Shown one piece after another: positions 25,346 to 34,257 of a stretch of DNA of 64,000 bases (its first letter is position 1; the number at the start of each line of letters is the position of its first letter). The stretch comes from Pseudoneobacillus rhizosphaerae (GTDB lineage Bacteria > Bacillota > Bacilli > Bacillales > Cytobacillaceae), in the NCBI RefSeq assembly GCF_917563885.1, contig NZ_CAKJTG010000017.1:1-64000 (forward strand), in the 5' to 3' direction. The notes under the pieces are model-generated. The model saw only the letters and a list, made by a program, of their open reading frames with translations. It was not told where the DNA came from and did not search any database. A program made the translations under genes and the position numbers.

Positions 25346-26110
25346 CAAAAGTTTCGGATAAGGATGAATAATATTTCCTTTGACATCCTTTTCGTAAATG
25401 TACAGGATAAATGGTAAAGAATCGATATTGTTATCCTCTGGTAAATTCAATTTAAAAGAGAAATCTCCCCAATCTGGATGAACTGAATCAAGCTTAATTT
25501 TTGTTTCAGTTACCCATTCTTGATGTCCATCCTCGACAACATAATACAGTTTTCCTGTAGTGGGTCTAGCCTTCCCACTTACTAACATACTCCCCTCCTC
25601 TATATTTACCTTAACGTTTCTAATAATAGGGTTCTCAGGTGGTACAACCATTACAGCCTCATCTGTTAAGGTATGGTAGCCCTTGATACTTTCACCATTA
25701 AGAGTTGTTGCCTTAAATTGTGCATTTACTTTGTATTCACCAGGTTTTAGACTTTGTCCAGATGGTAGAACTACATTTTCAATCCAGATTTTTGTTTCAT
25801 CAGGTTTTAAAACGAGTCGTTGAATGGCTTGGAGAAAAAATCTCCCTTTGGAATATTCATAAACAATTTTATCTTTTTTATCCGTAAGCGTGAAATCATA
25901 CCATTGGGAAGTAGGTGCTTCAAATTCAAGCGTTTTATCTCCTTCATTTGTTAAAAATAGTTCAATATGAGCTTCGTCAGGACTAGCAATGGGGTTAATG
26001 AAAAACTGGAAGCTCATCCCGTCAGATTTTGTCGGTTGTTTCTCGGCTAGTACTCCTAAGGGTAATACACAACAAATTAGAAAACTTATTAATACGATTA
26101 ATTTCTTCAT
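25340..26110 (-). CDS. Secreted BsuPI-domain protein (proteinase-inhibitor-like)
   Basis: A 256-residue exported protein. Start MKKLIVLI at 26110, behind AGGAG; a longer frame overlaps yitT without a ribosome site. A signal peptide (residues 1-23, cleavage after V-L-A) is followed by a BsuPI-type beta domain: F-F-I-N-P, I-E-L-F-L-T-N-E-G-D-K-T-L-E-F, W-Y-D-F-T-L-T-D, V-L-P-S-G-Q-S-L-K-P-G-E-Y. The rest (about 165-256) is a second beta-rich domain ending in Y-I-Y-E-K-D-V-K-G-N. The B. subtilis relative (Ipi) is an intracellular proteinase inhibitor, so export here is a difference. The gene ends within a tandem repeat. Confidence 0.75.
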   Translation of the reverse strand: MKKLIVLISFLICCVLPLGVLAEKQPTKSDGMSFQFFINPIASPDEAHIELFLTNEGDKTLEFEAPTSQWYDFTLTDKKDKIVYEYSKGRFFLQAIQRLVLKPDETKIWIENVVLPSGQSLKPGEYKVNAQFKATTLNGESIKGYHTLTDEAVMVVPPENPIIRNVKVNIEEGSMLVSGKARPTTGKLYYVVEDGHQEWVTETKIKLDSVHPDWGDFSFKLNLPEDNNIDSLPFILYIYEKDVKGNIIHPYPKLLN

Positions 26111-26129
26111 AGCACCTTCTCCTAACATT

Positions 26130-26972
26130 TCAGTCTTTGCGGAAGAAACCAAAAATCCCAGTTGTTTGGACAATATTTGTAAATGCATTGGGATCTACCT
26201 CTTTAATAATCCTCTCTAAATCATATAATTCATAACGAGTTATGACGATTAGTAAAAGATCCTTGTCTTCATTCGTGAAGCCTCCCTTGGCCGGAACAGT
26301 TGTAATTCCTCTAACAAGCTTCGAATGTATGGCTTTTTTGAGGTCTTCTGCTTTTTTCGTGATAATCATCGCAGTTAATTTAACATGCCTTGTGTGGATG
26401 GCATCGATAACCCTAGTAGAAGCATAAAGAGTGACAAGTGTATATAGAGCTTTTTCCCAACCAAATAAAAAACCGGCTGTTAAAATAATAATGGCATTCA
26501 TTAGGAAGAAATATGTACCAACAGGCTTATCTTTCATTCTCGATAAAATCATCGCTATTATATCGAGACCTCCTGTTGAAGCTCCCCATTTTAAGGTGAT
26601 TCCTACTCCTAATGCAGCAATGACACCACCAAAAACGGAATTTAATAACAAATCTTCGGATACTTGTTTTATTGGTAAAACTTCAAGAAATAAAGACATT
26701 AGTACTACACTTATAAAGCTATAAAGTGTAAATGACTTTCCAATCTTTCTCCATCCCAATATCGCTACAGGGATATTTAATAATAAAAGCAATGTACCCG
26801 TGGATATTGAAAATGGGGTGAATTCGATTGTAATTCTAGATACGAGTTGGGAAATACCAGCAAAGCCACTGGCATATACATCTGCAGGAATTAAAAAAAA
26901 GTTCATTGCAATGGCATTTAATAAAGCTCCGATTAAAACAATAATGAATTTCTGAGTTTGAGACCATAACAT
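26130..26972 (-). CDS. yitT: YitT family membrane protein (DUF161/DUF2179)
   Basis: A 280-residue protein with five or six membrane helices (about 9-165) and a soluble C-terminal DUF2179 domain from about 190 (I-T-K-K-A-E-D-L, K-G-G-F-T-N-E-D-K-D-L-L-L-I-V). Function is not established for most members. ATG follows GAGGAGG. It is divergent from degV and 19 bases upstream of the BsuPI gene. Confidence 0.9.
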   Translation of the reverse strand: MLWSQTQKFIIVLIGALLNAIAMNFFLIPADVYASGFAGISQLVSRITIEFTPFSISTGTLLLLLNIPVAILGWRKIGKSFTLYSFISVVLMSLFLEVLPIKQVSEDLLLNSVFGGVIAALGVGITLKWGASTGGLDIIAMILSRMKDKPVGTYFFLMNAIIILTAGFLFGWEKALYTLVTLYASTRVIDAIHTRHVKLTAMIITKKAEDLKKAIHSKLVRGITTVPAKGGFTNEDKDLLLIVITRYELYDLERIIKEVDPNAFTNIVQTTGIFGFFRKD

Positions 26973-27101
26973 TGACTCTACCTCCTCTATTATAAGTTTG
27001 TGCCCAAATTCACCGTATATCCATATTGCTTTGTAATTGTTTTTATTTGTCGAAACCTATACACTATTCATATAAAGAAAATGGGGATAGAAGGTGACCT
27101 T

Positions 27102-27965
27102 ATGGCAGTAAAAATATTAGCAGACAGCGCATGTGATTTACCACTTAGTTTTTTCGAGGAGTACAAAGTAGAATTACTCCCGCTTAAAGTTCTACTTGGA
27201 GAACAAGAATTTGAAGATATTGTAACAATTCAATCAGATACGGTTTATGAGGCAATACGTGGTGGGCAATTTCCTAAAACATCCCAAGTATCACCCACTA
27301 AGTTTGAAAGTGTTTTTACCGAATTAGCAAAACAAAAACAAGAAGCCATTTATATTGCCTTTTCATCAGAGTTATCTGGAACTTATCAAACCGCCGTCAT
27401 GATTCTAGATCAAGTAAAAGAAAACTACCCTGATTTTCAGCTAACAATTATTGATTCAAAATGTGCTTCTTTAGGGTACGGCCTCGTTGTAAGAGAGGCG
27501 GCAATTCTTGCAGCTGATCATCATTCAAAAGACGAAATCCTATCCACTATAGAGTTTTACACCTCTCATATGGAGCATTTATTTTCGGTTGATGATTTAG
27601 ATTATCTAGCAAAGGGTGGCAGAGTTTCAAAAGCCTCAGCGTTTTTGGGTGGCTTATTAAATATTAAACCATTGCTTCATGTCGAAAATGGAAAGCTTGT
27701 GCCTATTGAAAAATTGAGAGGCAAAAAGAAGCTTTTGCGAAGAATGGTTGAAGTTATGAAAGAACGAGGACAATCCATTTCCCTACAAACAATAGGAATT
27801 AGCCATGCCGTAACAGAAGAAACTGCCTTAGAATTAAAGGCTTTAATAGAGCAAGAATTGAATCCACAAGATGTTGTGATTACTTCCATCGGCTCTTGTG
27901 TTGGTGCCCACACTGGTCCTGGTGCCATTGCGTTATTTTTCTTAAACGAAATTCCAAAAAAATAA
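27102..27965 (+). CDS. yitS: DegV family fatty-acid-binding protein (YitS)
   Basis: A 287-residue protein that in this family binds a fatty acid and acts with fatty-acid kinase FakA to phosphorylate it for lipid synthesis. The start MAVKILADSACD is chosen because AGGTGA is 5-10 bases upstream. The signature D-S-A-C-D-L-P, the T-S-Q-V-S-P-T loop, F-S-S-E-L-S-G-T-Y-Q and the C-terminal H-T-G-P-G-A-I are present. Divergent from yitT, as in B. subtilis. Confidence 0.9.
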   Translation: MAVKILADSACDLPLSFFEEYKVELLPLKVLLGEQEFEDIVTIQSDTVYEAIRGGQFPKTSQVSPTKFESVFTELAKQKQEAIYIAFSSELSGTYQTAVMILDQVKENYPDFQLTIIDSKCASLGYGLVVREAAILAADHHSKDEILSTIEFYTSHMEHLFSVDDLDYLAKGGRVSKASAFLGGLLNIKPLLHVENGKLVPIEKLRGKKKLLRRMVEVMKERGQSISLQTIGISHAVTEETALELKALIEQELNPQDVVITSIGSCVGAHTGPGAIALFFLNEIPKK

Positions 27966-28041
27966 TTCTTACATACTCCTTTCTCATTCTACAGACAATA
28001 GAAACGTACATTCACTTTTCTATTGAAAGGAGTTTTTTCTA

Positions 28042-28173
28042 ATGCCTCATACAACTGATAATGATAAAAAAGCAAAAGATAACAATGCCCTTAGACATGA
28101 AAAAAACATGATGCGTGAAAAAAATCGACAAGCAGGTAAAAATCAATATTCTAAGAAAACTGATCATAAATAA
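28042..28173 (+). CDS. DUF3941 family small protein
   Basis: A 43-residue, very hydrophilic, Lys/Asn/Asp-rich protein (M-P-H-T-T-D-N-D-K-K start, S-K-K-T-D-H-K end) that matches the DUF3941 pattern. ATG follows AAAGGAG at 28027-28033. Composition is typical of small spore-associated proteins, but its role is unknown. Confidence 0.82.
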   Translation: MPHTTDNDKKAKDNNALRHEKNMMREKNRQAGKNQYSKKTDHK

Positions 28174-28177
28174 AAGC

Positions 28178-28210
28178 AAGAAGAGCAAGCTCCTATGCTT
28201 GCTCTTCTTC
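28178..28210. terminator. Bidirectional terminator between DUF3941 gene and cvfB
   Basis: AAGAAGAGCAAGC/GCTTGCTCTTCTT hairpin; the cvfB stop codon is in the loop. T-rich tails on both sides are moderate. Confidence 0.7.
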
Positions 28211-29071
28211 TTGTTTCAAATAGGTCCAACCCTTATCTTGATACACTTTTCCATCCTTCATTAACTTTCCAAGAGCTCGTTTAAATGCCCCTTTGCTCAT
28301 TTTGAACCGATCCTCAATATCTTCCGGCATACTCTTGTCCCAATAAGGCATCGCACCATTTCGTGAAATTAAGTACTCCATTATGACATCTGCATCAGAT
28401 CCCTGTGCTTCATGTTTTCTTGGGAGAAGAGAAATATTAACGGTTCCATCGTCCTTCACATCGACGATACGGCCTTCTATCCTTTGCCCTAACCTTGGCT
28501 CTTCCTTGCGCTGACTCTCGTGTATAAACCCTCTATAGCCCTCTGCGGTGATCATCCATGTACCAACCTTTGCTGTTCGATACACAAAGCCTTGTATATT
28601 TTTATTTAATTCTTTTTCTGTAGCCTGTATAGAGATTTCAGATATAATTTGTTCAGAGGCTATTTTTGCATATAATCGACCATTACGATTCACTCTTAAC
28701 GTAGAATAAACCATATCCCCTGCCTGTGGCCAAACATCTCTTACAACAGGTAAATCATCTTTTCCTAGCAAAAGATCTTTTGAAATGCCAATGTCTAAAA
28801 AGACACCTAGATCAGGATTCATATCTACAACCTTTACCCAGCCATATTCACCTTCAGTAATATGTGGCATCTTTGTGGTTGCTGCCATTCTTCCACTTGA
28901 ATCATTATAAATAAAGACTTCAACCTCTTCATCTAACTCATATTCTTTATCCGCTTCGTTTTTGTGTAAAAGAACATCCTCTTCTCCATCCGATAAAAAA
29001 TAGCCAAACTCTGTTGTTCTCGCTACTGTTAATGTGACAATCGCACCAAGCGACTCTAAAATATATGACAA
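28193..29071 (-). CDS. cvfB: S1 RNA-binding protein CvfB (YitL)
   Basis: A 292-residue RNA-binding regulator built of three S1-type domains and a C-terminal winged helix (W-D-K-S-M-P-E-D-I-E-D-R-F-x-M-S-K-G-A-F-K-R-A-L-G). The TTG start at 29071 is preferred: AAGGAGG stands 8 bases upstream and lies inside the longer frame that begins at ATG 29095. In S. aureus CvfB affects virulence-gene expression; in Bacillus the target is unclear. Confidence 0.88.
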   Translation of the reverse strand: MSYILESLGAIVTLTVARTTEFGYFLSDGEEDVLLHKNEADKEYELDEEVEVFIYNDSSGRMAATTKMPHITEGEYGWVKVVDMNPDLGVFLDIGISKDLLLGKDDLPVVRDVWPQAGDMVYSTLRVNRNGRLYAKIASEQIISEISIQATEKELNKNIQGFVYRTAKVGTWMITAEGYRGFIHESQRKEEPRLGQRIEGRIVDVKDDGTVNISLLPRKHEAQGSDADVIMEYLISRNGAMPYWDKSMPEDIEDRFKMSKGAFKRALGKLMKDGKVYQDKGWTYLKQEEEQA

Positions 29072-29198
29072 ATTAAATTCCTCCTTATTAATCATTATTT
29101 CATCTATATATTAACTCTATTACCTAAAGTTGTTTGAACTGCTTTATTTTACTATAATAAAGACATAATTAAAAATTGTTTTTTTCGGAGGTTACATT

Positions 29199-29690
29199 AT
29201 GTCTAAAGAGAGTTCATTTGATATTGTGTCTAAAGTTGACTTTTCCGAAGTCACAAATGCGGTTACTTCAGCGATGAAAGAAATTAAAACACGTTATGAT
29301 TTTAAAGGAAGTAAGAGTGAAGTTTCACTCGATAAGGAAGAGCTAGTATTACTATCAGACGATGAATACAAGCTTGATCAATTAAAGGATGTCCTCATGA
29401 GTAAATTGATTAAAAGAGGAGTTCCAGTAAGGAATTTAGATTATGGTAAATTAGAAGGTGCTTCTGGTGGAACTGTTCGCCAACGTGCGAAGCTAGTTCA
29501 AGGGATTGATAAAGATAACGCGAAAAAAATTAACACAATCATTAAGAATAGCGGATTAAAAGTAAAGAGCCAGATTCAAGAAGATCAAATTCGTGTTACA
29601 GCCAAAAGTCGTGATGATCTTCAACAAATTATTTCAGCGGTAAGAGCAGCTGATTTAACAGTTGAAGTACAGTTTGTAAACTATCGTTAA
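29199..29690 (+). CDS. yitK: YajQ family nucleotide-binding protein (YitK)
   Basis: A 163-residue protein of two ferredoxin-like halves (DUF520), with the conserved Y-D-F-K-G-S-K, and K-K-I-N-T-I-I-K. Some members bind c-di-GMP, which is of interest because a c-di-GMP riboswitch exists at 50.7 kb, but no link is shown. ATG behind CGGAGG. Divergent from cvfB, as yitK/yitL. Confidence 0.92.
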   Translation: MSKESSFDIVSKVDFSEVTNAVTSAMKEIKTRYDFKGSKSEVSLDKEELVLLSDDEYKLDQLKDVLMSKLIKRGVPVRNLDYGKLEGASGGTVRQRAKLVQGIDKDNAKKINTIIKNSGLKVKSQIQEDQIRVTAKSRDDLQQIISAVRAADLTVEVQFVNYR

Positions 29691-29697
29691 TGTTTAT

Positions 29698-29727
29698 GGG
29701 GCGAACTATTTCGCTCCTTTTTTGTTT
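29698..29727 (+). terminator. Terminator of yajQ
   Basis: GGGGCGAA/TTCGCTCC hairpin followed by six T. Confidence 0.88.
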
Positions 29728-29790
29728 TTTCACGGATTGATTTGCCCAAAAGTGGAATAGCTATATTAGATATTCTAAAGGAGGTAACTC

Positions 29791-30666
29791 ATGAGTCAAT
29801 CAACAAACAATAACCAAAAACAAACATTTCCACCTCAACATCAAAACCAGCAGCCAGGCATTGAAAGTGAAATGAATCCTATTCCCAAATCGGTTGACCC
29901 CGGGTATCAGGGTAGTGGCAAATTATTAAATAAAGTGGCACTTATTACAGGCGGAGACAGTGGTATTGGGAGATCAGTAGCTATTTATTACGCAAAAGAA
30001 GGTGCTGATGTTGCTATTTCCTACCTTAATGAACATCAAGATGCAGAAACGACAAAAAATCTGGTGGAAGCAGAGGGTAGAAAATGTTTGCTCTTACCTG
30101 GGGATATTGGAATGGAATCCGTTTGCATCGGTAATGTCCACAAGGTCATTTCTGAGTTTAAGAAGCTTGATATTTTAGTTAATAATGCAGCTGAGCAACA
30201 CCCACAAAAGAGCCTATTGAATATAACATCTGAACAGCTTGAGCGGACTTTCAGGACGAATATTTTTTCAATTTTTTATATGACTAAAGCAGCTCTACCA
30301 CACTTACAAAACGGAGCATCAATCATTAATACCTCGTCGATTACTGCTTATGCTGGACATGATCAACTATTGGATTATTCTGCTACGAAAGGCGCGGTTG
30401 TCACCTTTACTCGATCATTGTCAGCTTCACTCGTAAAGCAGGGAATTAGGGTTAATGGAGTGGCACCAGGACCGATTTGGACCCCTTTAATTCCTTCAAC
30501 TTTTACGACCGATCAAGTAGCAACATTTGGAAGCACAACTCCAATGGGTCGAGCAGGTCAACCACATGAATTAGCACCAAGCTATGTTTTCCTTGCTAGT
30601 GATGATTCCACTTACATAACTGGGCAAATGTTACATGTCAACGGCGGCAAAATCGTTAATGGATAA
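29791..30666 (+). CDS. SDR family oxidoreductase (YhxC/YdaD-like)
   Basis: A 291-residue short-chain dehydrogenase. The first 40 residues are Gln/Asn/Pro-rich, as in the general-stress SDRs of Bacillus. The cofactor turn T-G-G-D-S-G-I-G is at 53-60, N-N-A at 131-133, and the catalytic Ser183, Tyr196 and Lys200 are intact. Substrate unknown; NAD(P)-dependent alcohol/aldehyde conversion is the class activity. ATG follows AAGGAGG. Likely monocistronic. Confidence 0.87.
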   Translation: MSQSTNNNQKQTFPPQHQNQQPGIESEMNPIPKSVDPGYQGSGKLLNKVALITGGDSGIGRSVAIYYAKEGADVAISYLNEHQDAETTKNLVEAEGRKCLLLPGDIGMESVCIGNVHKVISEFKKLDILVNNAAEQHPQKSLLNITSEQLERTFRTNIFSIFYMTKAALPHLQNGASIINTSSITAYAGHDQLLDYSATKGAVVTFTRSLSASLVKQGIRVNGVAPGPIWTPLIPSTFTTDQVATFGSTTPMGRAGQPHELAPSYVFLASDDSTYITGQMLHVNGGKIVNG

Positions 30667-30696
30667 GCCATTCTACCATTTTTCTTAAAATCGACA

Positions 30697-30730
30697 AAAA
30701 GAAGCAGTGAATCATTCACTGCTTCTTTAA
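30697..30730. terminator. Bidirectional terminator, SDR gene and malR
   Basis: AAAGAAGCAGTGA/TCACTGCTTCTTT perfect hairpin between convergent genes; A- and T-runs flank it, longer on the minus strand. Confidence 0.92.
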
Positions 30731-30732
30731 CT

Positions 30733-31770
30733 TTAATAGTTTTTATTTTGACATGGCACTTCACAGGACAATCGTTTTATTAATTGATGCTGAATAATGA
30801 TTCTCTTTACTGGTTCTTTCGGATTTTCCACCTTTTGAATGAGACTTTTTGCAGCTTCAAATCCCAAATCAAATATCCCGATATCAACGGAAGTCAGTGG
30901 TGGTCTAGACATTTCGGATAACATTACATTATTAAAGCTCACAATTGAAATATCATCTGGAACGGAAACTCCCATTTCATCTAGCGTATTCAGAACACCT
31001 AAAGCCATTAAATCATCGGCAACAACAAGTGCAGTTGGTGGCTGCTCTAAAGACAATAATTCTTTAACAGCACCTTGACCACCTTCACGTAAAAATTCTT
31101 CATGAATAATATATTCCTGTTTTAATGGTAAATTAAAATCTCGGAGTGCTTTTTCATAACCGAGCAATCGTTCCACTGTCACAACTAAATTTAAATCTCC
31201 ACCTATAAATGCTATTGCTTCATGACCCAGATTGATTAAATACTCGGTTACTTCCTTTGTTGCTCGGAAATTATCATTATCCACATGGGTGATTTCCTCA
31301 ACGTGCTTGAATGGCTTGCCAATTACTACAAATGGAAATTCACGTTTTTGGAGATAGGTTAATACCTTGTCTTCTACTTTTGAATAAAGTAAGACTACAC
31401 CATCGACCCTTCCACCTTGAACCATTTGAACAACACCATCAAAGATTTCATCCTCCGTCTTTCCGGTTGTCATATGCAAAGCGTATTGCTTCTCATTTGC
31501 ACCTTCACTTATTCCTCGAAGGACGGTAGGGAAAAATGGATTTTGAAATACTTTATCAGTCGAACTCGGCATCACAAGACCGATGGCTTGAGTACTTTGA
31601 CTAGCAAGGCTTCTGGCGATAAAATTCGGGTGGTATCCTAACTCCTCCATTGCCTCCCTGACTTTTTCTTTCGTTTTTTCACTAATTCTCGGACTATTAG
31701 CGATAACTCGAGAAACTGTTGAGGGCGCAACATTGGCGAGTCGTGCTACATCTTTAATTGTAATGGCCAT
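30733..31770 (-). CDS. LacI family maltodextrin regulator (MalR/YvdE-like)
   Basis: A 345-residue repressor or activator. The LacI HTH (I-K-D-V-A-R-L-A-N-V-A-P-S-T-V-S-R-V) is at 4-21 with the hinge helix near 50-58; the sugar-binding domain follows. It is the last gene of the mdxE-mdxF-mdxG-amylase cluster, 34 bases downstream of the amylase, matching yvdE beside the B. subtilis maltodextrin genes. It probably binds the LacI-type operators at 37111 and 37239 in response to maltose or maltodextrin. Confidence 0.88.
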   Translation of the reverse strand: MAITIKDVARLANVAPSTVSRVIANSPRISEKTKEKVREAMEELGYHPNFIARSLASQSTQAIGLVMPSSTDKVFQNPFFPTVLRGISEGANEKQYALHMTTGKTEDEIFDGVVQMVQGGRVDGVVLLYSKVEDKVLTYLQKREFPFVVIGKPFKHVEEITHVDNDNFRATKEVTEYLINLGHEAIAFIGGDLNLVVTVERLLGYEKALRDFNLPLKQEYIIHEEFLREGGQGAVKELLSLEQPPTALVVADDLMALGVLNTLDEMGVSVPDDISIVSFNNVMLSEMSRPPLTSVDIGIFDLGFEAAKSLIQKVENPKEPVKRIIIQHQLIKRLSCEVPCQNKNY

Positions 31771-31803
31771 TTTTTACACCTCCTCTATATACATCTAAAA
31801 AAA

Positions 31804-33339
31804 TTAGGTGCGCTTCTTTCTTGATTTCTTCCAAACTAGGAATATGAAAAGGAAAAAGAGTCCGTAAACAATTCCCATCATAATAAAATAAGAGACATTT
31901 ATCCCTGATTTTTCCGCTAGGACATAAATTTCCGCTTCTTCTCGGTCAATAACTATTTTATACTTACCGTCTTTACTAGGAACTAAATCATTTGCTAGAA
32001 GTCCCCTTAGCTCTTTTCCCGCTTCGAGCTCCTTTGAGGTTAAAGTAACATGCTGAGTCCCTGAAGTATTATTTACTGCAATTACTGCGACCTCATCCTC
32101 GTAAACACGTTTATAGACGGCCATACCTTTTTCTTCATATAGTAATTCCATTGTACCTCTAGTTAAAGATGGAAGTGTCCTTCGTAATTCACCAATTTTT
32201 GTTATGTAATCAATCAATTCCTTATCTGTTTGGAAGCTCATTTGCCTACGATTATCAGGATCTTTTCCTCCATTTAAGGCAATTTCACTACCATAGTAAA
32301 CAATAGGAATACCTGGTGTCGTATAAAGATAGGTTAATGCAAGCTTCCATCGTGTACCTGGATTTTGTCTATTTTGAACAATATCCTGTGTAAAACGAAC
32401 GGTGTCATGATTATCTAAAAAAGTCCCCATTAAATAGGGTTCCTCATAGATTTTTTTGTTTCGTTCCCAATTGGAGAACAACCAATTCAATGTTTGATCA
32501 GGCTTTGCAAAAGCGGTTCTTAAGTGTTCCTGTAGTGGATAATCCACAAATCCATCAAGTCCAGCTTGATCATACTGGGCAATATAGTTAGGATCATTTG
32601 ACCAAACTTCACCGAGTAAATAGAAATCATCTTTTGTTTCTTTCACTTTTTCGGAAAATTTTTCCCAGAAGGAAACCGGCACATGCTTTACAGTATCAAG
32701 CCTATAACCGTCTATATCCGTTTCTGTAATCCACCATGCGGCAGCATCCAGTAAGTATTTTTCTACTTCTTGATTTTCTTGGGCTAAATCTGGCAATCCG
32801 TAAATCCAGCCATTTTCAAGCTCTTGTTGATTTTCCCAATTAACAATTCCTTTATTTTCATGGAACCAAGCTTCCCTCGATTGCTCTGTAACCCAAGGAT
32901 GTGAAGGGGCTACATGGTTTGCAACGAAATCTAATATAATTTTTATATCGCGCTTATGAGCTTCCTTCACTAGTTTCTTAAAGGTTTCGATACTTCCAAA
33001 ATGTTCGTCAGTCTGATAAAAGTCTTCAATCCAATATCCATGATAGCCTTTTTCTGCATTGTCGAATATAGGTGTCATCCAAATAGCTGTAAAGCCCATA
33101 TCCTTTAGATAATCAAGCTGGTCAATAATACCTTGGAAATCCCCACCATGATAGCTTAAAGGGTCTTGTACATTAATGTCTAAGTCATTGGAAGAATCAC
33201 CATTATTAAATCGATCAACCATTAAAAAATAAATTGTTTCATCCTGCCATTTTCGTTCTTCTTTTTCAACTGCCCCAACTGGAAAGGCGTAAAAAAGAAG
33301 AAACGGAATTAAGATGAGGGCAAATAACCCTTTTTTCAT
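31804..33339 (-). CDS. Membrane-anchored extracellular alpha-amylase (GH13)
   Basis: A 511-residue GH13 enzyme for alpha-1,4-glucan hydrolysis outside the cell. A signal peptide covers 1-23; the (beta/alpha)8 barrel carries region I D-F-V-A-N-H (137-142), nucleophile Asp215 (G-Y-R-L-D), acid/base Glu244 (L-G-E-V-W) and Asp312 (N-H-D). A C-terminal hydrophobic helix (about 483-502) followed by K-K-S-R-K-K-R anchors it to the membrane, which is unusual for amylases. It lies between mdxG and malR, so it likely produces maltodextrins for the MdxEFG importer. CGTase activity cannot be excluded. ATG behind GGAGGA. Confidence 0.9.
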   Translation of the reverse strand: MKKGLFALILIPFLLFYAFPVGAVEKEERKWQDETIYFLMVDRFNNGDSSNDLDINVQDPLSYHGGDFQGIIDQLDYLKDMGFTAIWMTPIFDNAEKGYHGYWIEDFYQTDEHFGSIETFKKLVKEAHKRDIKIILDFVANHVAPSHPWVTEQSREAWFHENKGIVNWENQQELENGWIYGLPDLAQENQEVEKYLLDAAAWWITETDIDGYRLDTVKHVPVSFWEKFSEKVKETKDDFYLLGEVWSNDPNYIAQYDQAGLDGFVDYPLQEHLRTAFAKPDQTLNWLFSNWERNKKIYEEPYLMGTFLDNHDTVRFTQDIVQNRQNPGTRWKLALTYLYTTPGIPIVYYGSEIALNGGKDPDNRRQMSFQTDKELIDYITKIGELRRTLPSLTRGTMELLYEEKGMAVYKRVYEDEVAVIAVNNTSGTQHVTLTSKELEAGKELRGLLANDLVPSKDGKYKIVIDREEAEIYVLAEKSGINVSYFIMMGIVYGLFFLFIFLVWKKSRKKRT

Positions 33340-33413
33340 TTCCGCTCCTCCTTCTATGTTGCATCGGTTTTTAGACCTGCAAATATATAATTTTTTAGGA
33401 TTCCTTTTATAGA

Positions 33414-34256
33414 TTATCCTTTTGTTCCCCCAGCCGTCAAACCTGATACAAAATATCTTTGGAAAGATAAGAAGAGAATGGCAATTGGAACGGCAATCAA
33501 TACAGCTCCTGCTGCGAATGTAGTAAATTCAGCTCCAAACTGTTTGGCTACCATGTCATAAAGTCCTACAGCAAGTGTATATTTTTTCTCTGTACGAAGT
33601 AATATACTTGCAATAATAAAGTCTGCGAATGGTGCAATGAATGAAAACAGCGCAACGACTGAAATTATTGGTGTCGCAAGCGGCATAACAATTTGGAAGA
33701 AGATTCTTAAATGTCCCGCTCCATCCATTTTGGCAGATTCATCTAATTCTTTCGGAATAGTATCCAAGTAGCCCTTCATTAGCCACGTATTCATCGGTAT
33801 TTGTCCACCTGCATATACCAGAATTAATCCTAAATGAGTATCAATTAATTTCGTCATCATTGCTAGGATAAAAATAGCAATTAAGGCCGCGAAATTAGGT
33901 ATCATTTGTAAAACTAAAAAGGTTAATAGACCATTTTTTCGACCTACGAAACGATAACGAGAAAAGGAATAGGCCGTAAAGCTTACTAAAATGACCGTTA
34001 ATAACATTGTCGCCACACTTACTTTTAAAGAATTCCAATACCAATGTAAGTAAGCGCTTTGATTTAAATCAAATAGCTCTTTGTAGTGGGCCAGCGTAGC
34101 ATTTTTAGGAATAATACTCGACCCAGACAAGCTTTGACCTGGATTGAAGGAAGAGCCGACAATCCATGCTAACGGATACAAAATGATAGCAAACATCACT
34201 AAAATAACTAAATAGGTTAATGTAAGTCTGATGAATTTCTCTCTTTTAATACTCAT
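33414..34256 (-). CDS. mdxG: Maltodextrin ABC transporter permease MdxG (MalG type)
   Basis: A 280-residue inner-membrane permease with six helices and the MalG EAA loop (E-L-D-E-S-A-K-M-D-G-A-G-H-L-R-I-F-F-Q-I-V-M-P). It pairs with MdxF, starting one base after its stop. No ATPase gene is in the cluster; by analogy with B. subtilis a shared MsmX-type ATPase elsewhere should drive it. A 73-base gap separates it from the amylase. Confidence 0.93.
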   Translation of the reverse strand: MSIKREKFIRLTLTYLVILVMFAIILYPLAWIVGSSFNPGQSLSGSSIIPKNATLAHYKELFDLNQSAYLHWYWNSLKVSVATMLLTVILVSFTAYSFSRYRFVGRKNGLLTFLVLQMIPNFAALIAIFILAMMTKLIDTHLGLILVYAGGQIPMNTWLMKGYLDTIPKELDESAKMDGAGHLRIFFQIVMPLATPIISVVALFSFIAPFADFIIASILLRTEKKYTLAVGLYDMVAKQFGAEFTTFAAGAVLIAVPIAILFLSFQRYFVSGLTAGGTKG

Positions 34257-34257
34257 A

